Origin: DASPGQ01 sp035457705
GTDB taxonomy: Bacteria; Acidobacteriota; Vicinamibacteria; Marinacidobacterales; SMYC01
Direction of reading: 5' to 3'
Length of the DNA stretch: 64,000 bases
Assembly: GCA_035457705.1 (NCBI GenBank)
Contig: DATIBD010000039.1
Location: 248,001 to 312,000 of the forward strand
Shown piece after piece: positions 1 through 7,585 of the stretch (the stretch's first letter is position 1; every line of letters begins with the position of its first letter). The position numbers and the translations under genes were made by a program. Below the pieces are notes generated by a model. That model was not told the DNA's origin and made no database searches. It was given only the letters and a program-made list of their open reading frames with translations.

Positions 1-209
1 GAAATTTCCTCAAATCGCGACGGCACTTGTCGGGAGTCGTGGACGAGTACGGAAGCGTCGTCGGGATCGTATCGCTCGAGGATATCCTTGAGTCGGTACT
101 CGGTCAGGAGATCATGGACGAAGTCGACATCACCGCCGATCTCCAAGAACTCGCAAAACGCAGAGGGCGACAGACCCGCGCGGAGGATTCGGATGGTCCG
201 ACGAGCTGA
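1..209 (+). CDS. CNNM/CorC-HlyC-type CBS-domain protein, C-terminal end (partial)
   Basis: The reading frame enters from the left edge and ends at 209, so only about 68 residues are visible. They contain the end of a CBS domain with the string VVDEYGSVVGIVSLEDILE followed by a short acidic tail. This matches the second CBS motif of the CNNM/CorC/HlyC family (membrane DUF21 domain plus CBS pair, linked to Mg2+/Co2+ handling in known members). The membrane part, and the CorC_HlyC domain if present, are not in view; the tail is too short for a complete CorC_HlyC domain after the CBS pair. The gene overlaps the start of the next one by 17 bases, which suggests cotranscription or coupling. Confidence 0.8.
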   Translation, partial: NFLKSRRHLSGVVDEYGSVVGIVSLEDILESVLGQEIMDEVDITADLQELAKRRGRQTRAEDSDGPTS

Positions 210-936
210 AGCGCGCAAGATAGAGACTCTGTCTCTTCCCATAGACATACGGGCGCAGCCCGACGAGACGACCTGCGGCCCAACCTGCCTCGATGCCGTA
301 TACCGGTTCTATGGCGACGACGTGACACTCGAGACCATCATCGCGCAAACGGGACGACTCGAGCAGGGCGGGACTCTGGCGGTTTTCCTCGCGTGCCACG
401 CCCTCGCTCAGGGATACATCGCTACGATCTATACCTACAATCTGCAGGTGTTCGATCCGAGCTGGTTCCGCGACCCGGGAATCGATCTGCGGGAGCGGCT
501 AAAGGCGCAGGCCCGCCACAAACGCGCCGCCAAGCTTCGAGTCGCCACCGACGCCTACCTCGAGTTCTTGGAGCGCGGTGGGCTGGTGCAGTTTCAGGAG
601 CTGAGCGCGGCGCTGATTCGAAAGTATCTGAAGCAGGCGGTGCCCCTTCTCACCGGCTTGAGCGCCACTTACCTCTATCAGACGCCGAGGGAGCACGGCT
701 CGAATAGCGACTATGACGACGTGCGCGGCGAGCCCTCGGGACATTTCGTAGTCGTCTGTGGATACGAACCCTCGACTCAAAGCGTCCGGATTGCCGACCC
801 CCTGCTACCCAATCCCATGGCTGATGGACAATACTACACCGTGGGCATGAACCGGCTCATCGGCGCCATCTACCTAGGCGTGCTCACCTACGATGCCAAC
901 TTCCTCGTGGTCGAGCCGCGGGAGCGTTCCCGCTAG
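193..936 (+). CDS. C39-like (papain-fold) peptidase of an amidoligase cluster
   Basis: 247 residues. The start at 193 is chosen because GGAGG lies at 182-186, six bases before the ATG; an upstream in-frame codon at 88 has no such support and lies inside the previous gene. The motif DETTCGPTCLDAVYRFYG near residue 22 gives the nucleophile Cys and its Gln/Glu-like partner region, and GHFVVVCGYE and RIADPL carry the His and Asp positions typical of C39-like peptidases. There is no signal peptide, so it is probably cytosolic. Its neighbours are a RimK-type ligase, a GCS2 ligase and an N-formylglutamate amidohydrolase, a context in which such peptidases have been predicted to process or recycle an amide- or peptide-linked product. 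The substrate is unknown. The TAG stop falls inside the left arm of an inverted repeat. Confidence 0.8.
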   Translation: MVRRAEARKIETLSLPIDIRAQPDETTCGPTCLDAVYRFYGDDVTLETIIAQTGRLEQGGTLAVFLACHALAQGYIATIYTYNLQVFDPSWFRDPGIDLRERLKAQARHKRAAKLRVATDAYLEFLERGGLVQFQELSAALIRKYLKQAVPLLTGLSATYLYQTPREHGSNSDYDDVRGEPSGHFVVVCGYEPSTQSVRIADPLLPNPMADGQYYTVGMNRLIGAIYLGVLTYDANFLVVEPRERSR

Positions 937-1040
937 TGCCGTTCCAACTTGATTCGCTTATGCGCAACCGTACATTCGAGCGAGACCCCGCACTTTCCGT
1001 GAGTTTCCGTCCCAGGCGGAAATAGTTGAAACGGCACTAG
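933..1040. repeat. 108-bp inverted-repeat element (MITE-like)
   Basis: The left arm CTAGTGCCGTTCCAACT (933-949) pairs with AGTTGAAACGGCACTAG (1024-1040), 16 of 17 positions. The 74 bases between them hold no ORF. The core string GTTCCAACTTG of the left arm (941-951) occurs again in direct orientation at 1050-1060, where its last three bases are the TTG start codon of the next gene. The left arm also supplies the stop codon of the previous gene. The shape fits a miniature inverted-repeat element or a large regulatory hairpin; no other copy was found in this window. Confidence 0.7.
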
Positions 1041-1057
1041 ATCAGAACGGTTCCAAC

Positions 1058-2527
1058 TTGCCCACTCTCGTCGTCGTTAATAATCCCAAGCTGTGGCCCT
1101 TCCACATCCCCGGGGTCGAAGTGGTGGCCGCCCGCGCTTATCTGACGGGGCCAGAGTTCGGCGAGATGAAGGGGGTCAAACTCTTCAACCTCTGCCGATC
1201 CTATCGTTATCAGAGCACGGGATATTACGTCACCCTGCTGGCCGCGGCCCGAGGTCACCGGCCGCTTCCTACCATCGCGACCTTCCAGGATCTGCGATCG
1301 CCCACAATGGCTCGAGTCGTCTCCGAGGATCTCGATGATCTCATTCAGACGAGCCTGTCCCGGATCCAGTCGAAGGAGTTCGTTCTCAGCGTCTACTTCG
1401 GTCGGAACCTCGCCAAACGCTACGATCGGTTGAGCCACGAGCTCTTCAACCTGTTCCAGGCTCCCCTACTCCGAGCGCGTTTCGTCTACATGGAGAAGTG
1501 GCATTTGAAATATATCGCTCCGGTGAGCATGGGCGACGTTCCCGAATCCCACCGCAGCTTCCTCCTCCAGGTCGCCCAGGGGTACTTCGGAGGCCGCGGA
1601 CCCCGGGTCCGGAAGCGGCGACCCGCGAAGTACGACCTCGCCATCCTCGTGAACCCGGAAGAAAAGCTACCGCCTTCGGACCCAGTTGCCATTCGCCGTT
1701 TCGCGAAAGCGGCGGAAGACGTGGGCCTCGCCACCCAAGTGATCGGGCCAGACGACTATGGGAGGCTCGCGGAGTTCGATGCCCTGTTCATTCGGGAGAC
1801 GACATCGGTGAACCACCACACGTACCGCTTTGCGCGCCGAGCCGCGTTCGAAGGCCTCGTGGTCGTCGACGATCCCGAGTCGATCGTGAAGTGCTCGAAC
1901 AAGGTCTTCCTCGCCGAGCTACTGAAACGCCACGAAATCCCGACTCCGCCCACCCTCGTCGTTCATCGAGGCAACGTGGAATCGATACCGGCCGAGCTGG
2001 GCCTTCCCATCGTCCTCAAGAAGCCGGATAGCTCGTTCTCCCACGGCGTGGTGAAGGTAGAGACCGAAGACGAGCTCGATGCCGCCGTCGAGAGCTTCTT
2101 CGAAGAGTCCGACCTCGTCGTCGCCCAGCAATTCGTACCGACTGAGTTCGACTGGCGGATTGGCGTTTTGAACCGCAGGCCGCTCTTCGCCTGCAAGTAT
2201 TTCATGGCAAAAAAGCACTGGCAGATCTACAAACACGAAGGAACGGGCAAGAGCAAGGCGGGCCCTTGGGAAACCCTCCCCGTCGAGCTAGCACCGCGCA
2301 AGGTCGTGCGGGTGGCGGACAAGGCCGCCGGGCTCATTGGCGATGGGTTTTACGGGGTGGACATCAAAGAGATTCAGGATGAATGCCTCGTCATGGAAGT
2401 CAACGACAACCCGAGCGTCGAGTCTGGAGTCGAGGATCAGGTGCTCCGCGACGAGCTGTACCGCAGAGTGGCCGGCACCTTTCTCGCTCGTATCGAGCAC
2501 AAGAAATCCGAGGCTACACGGCCATGA
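1058..2527 (+). CDS. RimK-like ATP-grasp ligase with RLAN N-terminal domain
   Basis: 489 residues with a TTG start; the protein begins directly with the conserved strand LVVVNNPKLWPFHIPGVEVV, so the start fits the family although no Shine-Dalgarno is visible. Residues 1-150 match the RimK-like ATP-grasp N-terminal (RLAN) domain, including FNLCRSYRYQSTGYYV. Residues 270-489 form the ATP-grasp domain: KKPDSSFSHGVVKVE (nucleotide loop), DWRIGVLNRRPLFACKYFMA, and the metal-binding end LVMEVNDNPSVESGVED. The family joins an amino group to a carboxylate using ATP. It overlaps the next gene by four bases (ATGA). RLAN proteins linked to GCS2, peptidase and N-formylglutamate amidohydrolase genes have been predicted to make a small amide-linked metabolite; the product is not known. 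Confidence 0.88.
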   Translation: MPTLVVVNNPKLWPFHIPGVEVVAARAYLTGPEFGEMKGVKLFNLCRSYRYQSTGYYVTLLAAARGHRPLPTIATFQDLRSPTMARVVSEDLDDLIQTSLSRIQSKEFVLSVYFGRNLAKRYDRLSHELFNLFQAPLLRARFVYMEKWHLKYIAPVSMGDVPESHRSFLLQVAQGYFGGRGPRVRKRRPAKYDLAILVNPEEKLPPSDPVAIRRFAKAAEDVGLATQVIGPDDYGRLAEFDALFIRETTSVNHHTYRFARRAAFEGLVVVDDPESIVKCSNKVFLAELLKRHEIPTPPTLVVHRGNVESIPAELGLPIVLKKPDSSFSHGVVKVETEDELDAAVESFFEESDLVVAQQFVPTEFDWRIGVLNRRPLFACKYFMAKKHWQIYKHEGTGKSKAGPWETLPVELAPRKVVRVADKAAGLIGDGFYGVDIKEIQDECLVMEVNDNPSVESGVEDQVLRDELYRRVAGTFLARIEHKKSEATRP

Positions 2528-3762
2528 GCCCCCACGATCCTCTCCGTCTCTTCGAAGGCTATGGAGTGGAGCTCGAGTACATGCTCGTCCGGCCCGAGGA
2601 TCTGACCGTGGCCCCGATTTCCGACCTGGTTTTGCAGGGGATCGCCGGTGAGACGGTCTGTGAAGTCGAAGTCGACACCATCTCCTGGTCGAACGAGTTG
2701 GTGATGCATCTCGTCGAGCTCAAGAACACCCACCCCAGCTCCACGCTAGCCGACCTCGGCCCATTGTTTGGCGAGCACGTGCGGAGAATGAACCGATTCC
2801 TCGAGCCGATGAACGCGCAGCTGATGCCGAGCGGGACCCATCCCTTCATGGATCCTCGGCAGGAGGCCCGTCTATGGCCCCACGAGGGATCCGAGGTCTA
2901 CCGCGCTTTCGACCGTGTCTTCGACTGCCGCCGACATGGGTGGGCCAATCTTCAGAGCGTCCAGCTCAACTTGTCCTTCGGGGACGACGAGGAGTTCGGC
3001 CGACTCCATGCAGCGATTCGGCTGCTGCTTCCCGTGATGGCCGGGCTCGCGGCGAGCACCCCCGTCTTGGAAGGGGAGTTGACCGGGCTGCTCGACACAC
3101 GCCTCGAGGTCTACCGAACCAATTCCGAGGCCATACCCACGCTCGCTGGCCGAATTGTTCCCGAGCCGGTGTTTGCCCGCAGGGAGTACGAGAAACAGAT
3201 TTTCGAGCCGATGTATCGCGACATCGAGTCTCACGACCCCGACGGTACTCTACGTCATCCATGGCTCAACGCTCGCGGAGCCATCGCGCAGTTTCCCCGT
3301 GACGCCATCGAGATTCGAGTGCTCGACATGCAGGAGTGCCCTCAAGCCGACATCGCCGTCTGCTGCGCGGTCACGGCGGCCGTTAAAGCGATCGTGGCGG
3401 AAAGGTGGAGCGACTACGCGGATCAGCAGAGTTGGGAGGTCGATCCCCTCGTCGAGATTTTTAGGGCAACGATCTGCGATGCCGAGCGTACAGTACTGCG
3501 AGACCGCCGTTACCTGGAGAGCTTCGGATTTCCAGACAAGAGTACCACCGTCCAAGAGCTCTGGATTCACCTCGTAGAGGAGCTTTCCGGGACGTTCTCC
3601 GGACTCGACGCAGAGCACCTTCGCATCATTCTCGAGCGTGGCCCCTTAGCGCGCCGGATGCTGCAAGCCCTTGGCGCTCGCCCGCACCGCCGAGACATCG
3701 AGGAGGTGTTCCGAGCCCTCTGCCGGTGTCTCGAGACCGGTGATTCTTTTACCGAGCCTTGA
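2524..3762 (+). CDS. Glutamate-cysteine ligase family 2 (GCS2/YbdK-like carboxylate-amine ligase)
   Basis: 412 residues; the ATG at 2524 overlaps the stop of the ligase gene (ATGA), and the sequence from there begins the family fold. Visible motifs are GVELEYML near residue 14 (metal-binding acidic residues of the glutamine-synthetase-like fold), ELKNTHPSSTL, and MPSGTHPFMDP near residue 100, the GxHPF signature of GCS2. Members make gamma-glutamyl or related amide bonds with ATP, though many, like YbdK, have weak or unknown natural activity. In this operon it probably acts on the same metabolite as the RimK-like ligase. The next gene starts with TTG inside this gene's end, a four-base overlap. 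Confidence 0.87.
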   Translation: MSPHDPLRLFEGYGVELEYMLVRPEDLTVAPISDLVLQGIAGETVCEVEVDTISWSNELVMHLVELKNTHPSSTLADLGPLFGEHVRRMNRFLEPMNAQLMPSGTHPFMDPRQEARLWPHEGSEVYRAFDRVFDCRRHGWANLQSVQLNLSFGDDEEFGRLHAAIRLLLPVMAGLAASTPVLEGELTGLLDTRLEVYRTNSEAIPTLAGRIVPEPVFARREYEKQIFEPMYRDIESHDPDGTLRHPWLNARGAIAQFPRDAIEIRVLDMQECPQADIAVCCAVTAAVKAIVAERWSDYADQQSWEVDPLVEIFRATICDAERTVLRDRRYLESFGFPDKSTTVQELWIHLVEELSGTFSGLDAEHLRIILERGPLARRMLQALGARPHRRDIEEVFRALCRCLETGDSFTEP

Positions 3763-4454
3763 ACCGTCTCTTGGTGACCTGCGAGCATGGGGGCAACCGT
3801 GTTCCGCGCGGCTTCGAGGCCCTGTTCCGCGGAGCAGGACGCGTTCTCCGAAGTCATCGGGGCTACGATCGGGGCGCCCTAGAGACGGCAAAGTTCCTCG
3901 CCCGACAGCTCGGGACCGAGCTCGTCGCGACGACCATCACACGGCTGCTCGTGGACACGAACCGCTCCGAGAGCAATCCGAGTCTCTTTTCCGAGATCAC
4001 AGCGTCCCTCGACCCCGAGAAGAGGGAGAAGGTATTGGATCAGTTTTACCGCCCGCACCGAAACGCTGTGGAATCATCGGTCAGGAGGTGGATCGACTCG
4101 GGTTTCACGGTCGTGCACGTCGCTTCGCACAGCTTCACTCCCCTTCTAAATGGAGAGGTACGGCACGCCGACGTCTCCTGGCTTTACGATTCCCGGCGTC
4201 CCGGGGAGCGGGAATTCGTTTATCGCTGGAGGGCCGCGCTTCGCTCCCTTCGCCCCGATCTTAGGCTGCGGCGAAACTATCCCTACCGAGGTACATCGGA
4301 CGGCTTGACGACCCACCTCAGGCGGGCCGTCCCCGAATCGAGTTATATCGGAATCGAGCTCGAGATGAATCAGCGGCTCGCGGTGGCGTCCCTCCGTCGC
4401 GTGCTCGCTGAATCGCTCGGCCAAGCGCTCGGTAAAGGAGTCGAGAAACGATGA
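3759..4454 (+). CDS. N-formylglutamate amidohydrolase-like hydrolase
   Basis: 231 residues with a TTG start overlapping the previous stop. Family motifs are TCEHGGNRVP at the N-terminus (metal ligands), HRGYDRGA, VASHSFTP, NYPYRGTSDG and GIELEMNQ near the C-terminus. Typical members hydrolyse N-formylglutamate in histidine breakdown, but no hut genes are nearby. Its place at the end of the C39-RimK-GCS2 operon points instead to hydrolysis of an N-acyl or amide bond in the cluster's own product. No signal peptide is visible. Confidence 0.85.
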   Translation: MNRLLVTCEHGGNRVPRGFEALFRGAGRVLRSHRGYDRGALETAKFLARQLGTELVATTITRLLVDTNRSESNPSLFSEITASLDPEKREKVLDQFYRPHRNAVESSVRRWIDSGFTVVHVASHSFTPLLNGEVRHADVSWLYDSRRPGEREFVYRWRAALRSLRPDLRLRRNYPYRGTSDGLTTHLRRAVPESSYIGIELEMNQRLAVASLRRVLAESLGQALGKGVEKR

Positions 4455-4549
4455 GAGTCGCCCTCGATCGCCACCAGATCCCGACATCGACTCGTGCTTC
4501 TCCTCCGTAACCGGTGACACGACCCGGCATCCAAACCGATGAGGTGAAC

Positions 4550-5032
4550 ATGAGGACGAAGGTGCTCGGTTTTGCGTTTGCAGGTTTGGCCGCCTTTTCG
4601 ACTGTCACATCCGCCTCCGATGATGCCCTTTTGATGGACAAGAAAGTTCTGACGCTCGCCGCGGCGCGGAAGATCATCACGGCGGCGGAGTCCGAGGCTC
4701 GAGAAAGAGGTGTCGGTGTCGTCACGGTTGTAGTCGACGACGCGGGCAATATCATTCAGTTGTCTCGAATGGATACCGCCCAGGTCGCGAGCGTCGAGGT
4801 GGGCATCGGTAAAGCTCGTACGGCCGCCATCTTCCGGAGGCCAAGTCGGGTTTTCGAGGAGCAGATCGCACAAGGCCGCGTGGCGGCACTCGCCCTGACC
4901 GGGGCGACGGCGCTTCAGGGCGGGGTGCCGGTGCTCGTCGACGGGAAGGTCGTCGGCGCCGTCGGTGTGAGCGGCGACACGCCGGCGGTGGACGAGGCGA
5001 TCGCCATCGCCGGCGCGAATGTCATGCAGTGA
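4550..5032 (+). CDS. Secreted GlcG/HbpS-like protein (DUF336 family)
   Basis: 160 residues. The ATG at 4550 follows GAGGTG with suitable spacing and starts a signal peptide (MRTKVLGFAFAGLAAFSTVTSA). The mature part shows the family pattern: LTLAAARKIITAAESEA, VVTVVVDDAGNIIQLSRMD, GIGKARTAAIF and a Gly-rich end GGVPVLVDGKVVGAVGVSGDT. The family includes haem-binding HbpS and GlcG, a protein of unclear role in glycolate operons. There is no glycolate oxidase next door. It may belong to the upstream operon (gap of 95 bases) or be independent. Confidence 0.85.
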   Translation: MRTKVLGFAFAGLAAFSTVTSASDDALLMDKKVLTLAAARKIITAAESEARERGVGVVTVVVDDAGNIIQLSRMDTAQVASVEVGIGKARTAAIFRRPSRVFEEQIAQGRVAALALTGATALQGGVPVLVDGKVVGAVGVSGDTPAVDEAIAIAGANVMQ

Positions 5033-5081
5033 ATTTTTGAGGCAAGCTTCGCCCCGATGGAGGCTCGAGTAGAATCCGGTT

Positions 5082-6217
5082 ATGAGCGAAGCACCCGCCC
5101 ATCCTTCAAAGGCCGACCTGGAGCGCTACCGAAACAACTATCTCCTGGAGATGGATGGCGCCGCGCTCTACCGCGCGCTCGCGCATGAAGAGGATGACGA
5201 GAAGCGCAAGCGCGTTCTCGAGCGGCTCGCCGAAGCCGAGGAGCGCCACGCGAGACGATGGGCAGAGCTTCTGCGGAGCTCTGGCGTCGCGCCTCCGGCG
5301 CACAGTCTCGGAGTCAGGACTCGCATCCTGTCCTTTCTCGCTGGCCTCGTCGGCTCCAAGCGCGTTTCTTCCAGTCGTCATTGGGCTCCAAGCAAAAGAC
5401 GAGGAGCACTACGCGACGCAACCGGAGGCGAGCGGGCTTCCGGCTGGAGGAGCGCGGTCACCGGCGCGTCGTGGGGGCGCTCGCCGCACGCCCGGTCTCT
5501 GTTGACAGCATTTTGGAGCGAGAGCGCTGCCATCGAAGAGGCGCAGGGGGAAGCCTTCGGGCCGCGGTATTCGGGGTGAGCGATGGTCTGGTCTCCAATT
5601 TCAGTCTAGTGATGGGCGTCGCCGGCGCCTCCGTGGCTCCGGAGCTCGTTCTCCTGAGCGGCATTGCCGGTCTTCTCGCGGGAGCATTTTCGATGGCGGC
5701 GGGCGAATGGGTCTCGGTGAAGGCTCAGAGAGAAATGCTGGAAAAGCAGCTCCAGCTCGAAAAAGAGGAGCTCGAGATGAGCCCCGAGGAAGAGCGCGAA
5801 GAGCTCGCGCTCATCTATCAAGCCAAGGGGATCCCGGAGGACCAAGCAACGGCTCTTGCGTCCCGGCTCCTGAGCGACTCGCGGACCGCGCTCGATACGC
5901 TGGCTCGTGAGGAGCTCGGACTCGATCCGGACGAGCTTGGTGCCCCCTGGGGAGCTGCCGGAAGCTCGTTCGCCGCTTTCTCCGTGGGCGCTGTTGTTCC
6001 ACTCGCCCCCTTCGTGTTCGCGCAGGGGCTGGGCGGCGCGGTGGTGATGAGCGCCGCTCTCAGCGCTTCGGCGCTGTTCCTCGTCGGAGTGGTGCTCTCG
6101 GTCTTCACCTCACGGAGTGCCCTCGTCAGCGGGGCGCGCATGCTCGTCATCGGGTGTGTCGCCGCCACGGTCACTTACGCGGTGGGGAGTTGGCTCGGCG
6201 TCGAAGTCTCGGGCTAG
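5082..6217 (+). pseudogene. Ferritin-like/VIT1-CCC1 fusion (MbfA-like), split by two +1 frameshifts
   Basis: The N-terminal frame from ATG 5082 reads a ferritin-like domain (DLERYRNNYLLEMDGAALYRALA...EEERHARRWAELL). Homology then moves to the next frame near 5362 (FLPVVIGLQAKDEEHYATQPEASGLPA) and moves again near 5446 (EERGHRRVVGALA) into the frame that carries the intact VIT1/CCC1 membrane domain (LRAAVFGVSDGLVSNFSLVMGVAGA) to the stop at 6217. Each shift is explained by one extra base, and both restore a family-like sequence. Intact relatives bind iron in the ferritin part and move Fe/Mn across the membrane. Either the gene is inactivated, or the two inserted bases are sequencing or assembly errors. 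Confidence 0.75.
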
Positions 6218-6250
6218 GCAGTCGACAGTCAATCCCTGCCGGTCTTCGCG

Positions 6251-7561
6251 TCAGGCGCTGTTCGAGCCTCTTGGTCGCGTTCTCGGAGGGCAGATCTCGA
6301 AGCGATAATCAAGAGCGTTCTTCACCTCGTCGACGCGCGCGAAGAGGCCATCGTAGCTATCGGCACCGACGTTCACGATGGCGTAGCGTGCGCTCTTCCC
6401 ATCTTCGATGCTCTCGAAATCGTCGAGCGAGTCCCCCGTAGAGCATTCCGGCCAGACCAGGGTTTTCTCGAACATCGACTCCGCCGCCGAGATCTCATCG
6501 ACGGACGGAGCGCGCACGACACGGGAAGGCTCGAAGATCCGGAGTGGAAAGCTTGCCGCCACCCGATACGCTCCTTCCCGCCGGGGCACCGAAGGACTCT
6601 GCCCTGATGCCAGCAGCACGGCAACTTCGTAGGAGTTCACCCCATCTACTTTCTCGTAGAGATCGGCGAACTGCCCGCACATCCGAGGATTCACCTCCAC
6701 AATCGAGAGTCGATCCTGCTCGGCGTGGTACATGAACTCGACGTTGAACAGAGTATTCACGAGCCCGAGTCCTTGGATGACGGATTCTGCCACCTCCCAC
6801 ATCCGTTCCTGGACCCGTCGCGGAAGGTTCGTCGGATAGTCGAAACGCACGAAGCTCTTGGTTCTGGCGTGGCATACGGAATCCACGATCCCGAGTCTCG
6901 CCAGCCCGCTCGAGGTGACGAATCCTTCGAGCGTGACCTGCTTTCCCTTCAACAGCTCCTCCGCAAGGAAAAAGCTTCCATTGATCTCGAAATCCGTCAG
7001 CTCGGAAACGAGGCGATTGAAGATGAACACGTAGCCCGAGAGAAACTCGATCACCGCGGGCCGCGCGAGGAAGGCCTCGAGCTCGGAGGCGTTGTCGATT
7101 TTCTGCGACATTACGGAGAAGGCACCCTTCACCGGTTTGAGAAAACAGGGAAAGCGAATCCCGGGAGGTCCGCCGGCGGGGAGCCTGGGATCGACGAGGG
7201 CGAACCAGGGGGTTTCCGTGGGGGCGGACTCGCTCTGCACGATCCGAGAGTAGTACTTGTGGGAGGCTCGGATCACATCCGCCGGGCGAGGGCCGGGAAG
7301 CCCGAGTCGAGTGGCGATCGCGGCGGCAGTGGTGGCGCCGGGATAGTCGCTCGAGCTGAATACCCCGTCGATCACCGTCCTCTTCTCTTCTACGATCCGA
7401 TGTATGAAGGAGGGCACGTCGAAATCCCAGCTGCAATCCTCGTCGGAAGGCTGGGCAAACTCCACCTCGTAACGAGATTTCCAGGATTCACTACAAGCCG
7501 CGAGCTGGCGAACGTCCCACTCCGTGGGAAAGACGACGAGAACTCTCTTTTTCGAATCCAC
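6251..7561 (-). CDS. ATP-grasp domain protein (carboxylate-amine/biotin-carboxylase-like ligase)
   Basis: 436 residues. An N-terminal Rossmann-like segment (KKRVLVVFPTEWDVRQLAAC) is followed by an ATP-grasp core: FPCFLKPVKGAFSVMSQKI (lysine of the ATP site), VTLEGFVTSSG, and VEVNPRMCGQFADLYEKVDGVN (metal-binding Glu/Asn and Arg). Such stand-alone ATP-grasp proteins join an acid to an amine or make a carboxy-phosphate intermediate; the substrate cannot be read from sequence. It is divergent from the CocE-like hydrolase with only 24 bases between the starts, so the two share a promoter region. Confidence 0.8.
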   Translation of the reverse strand: MDSKKRVLVVFPTEWDVRQLAACSESWKSRYEVEFAQPSDEDCSWDFDVPSFIHRIVEEKRTVIDGVFSSSDYPGATTAAAIATRLGLPGPRPADVIRASHKYYSRIVQSESAPTETPWFALVDPRLPAGGPPGIRFPCFLKPVKGAFSVMSQKIDNASELEAFLARPAVIEFLSGYVFIFNRLVSELTDFEINGSFFLAEELLKGKQVTLEGFVTSSGLARLGIVDSVCHARTKSFVRFDYPTNLPRRVQERMWEVAESVIQGLGLVNTLFNVEFMYHAEQDRLSIVEVNPRMCGQFADLYEKVDGVNSYEVAVLLASGQSPSVPRREGAYRVAASFPLRIFEPSRVVRAPSVDEISAAESMFEKTLVWPECSTGDSLDDFESIEDGKSARYAIVNVGADSYDGLFARVDEVKNALDYRFEICPPRTRPRGSNSA

Positions 7562-7585
7562 GAGCTACTACAATACTAAGACGCG

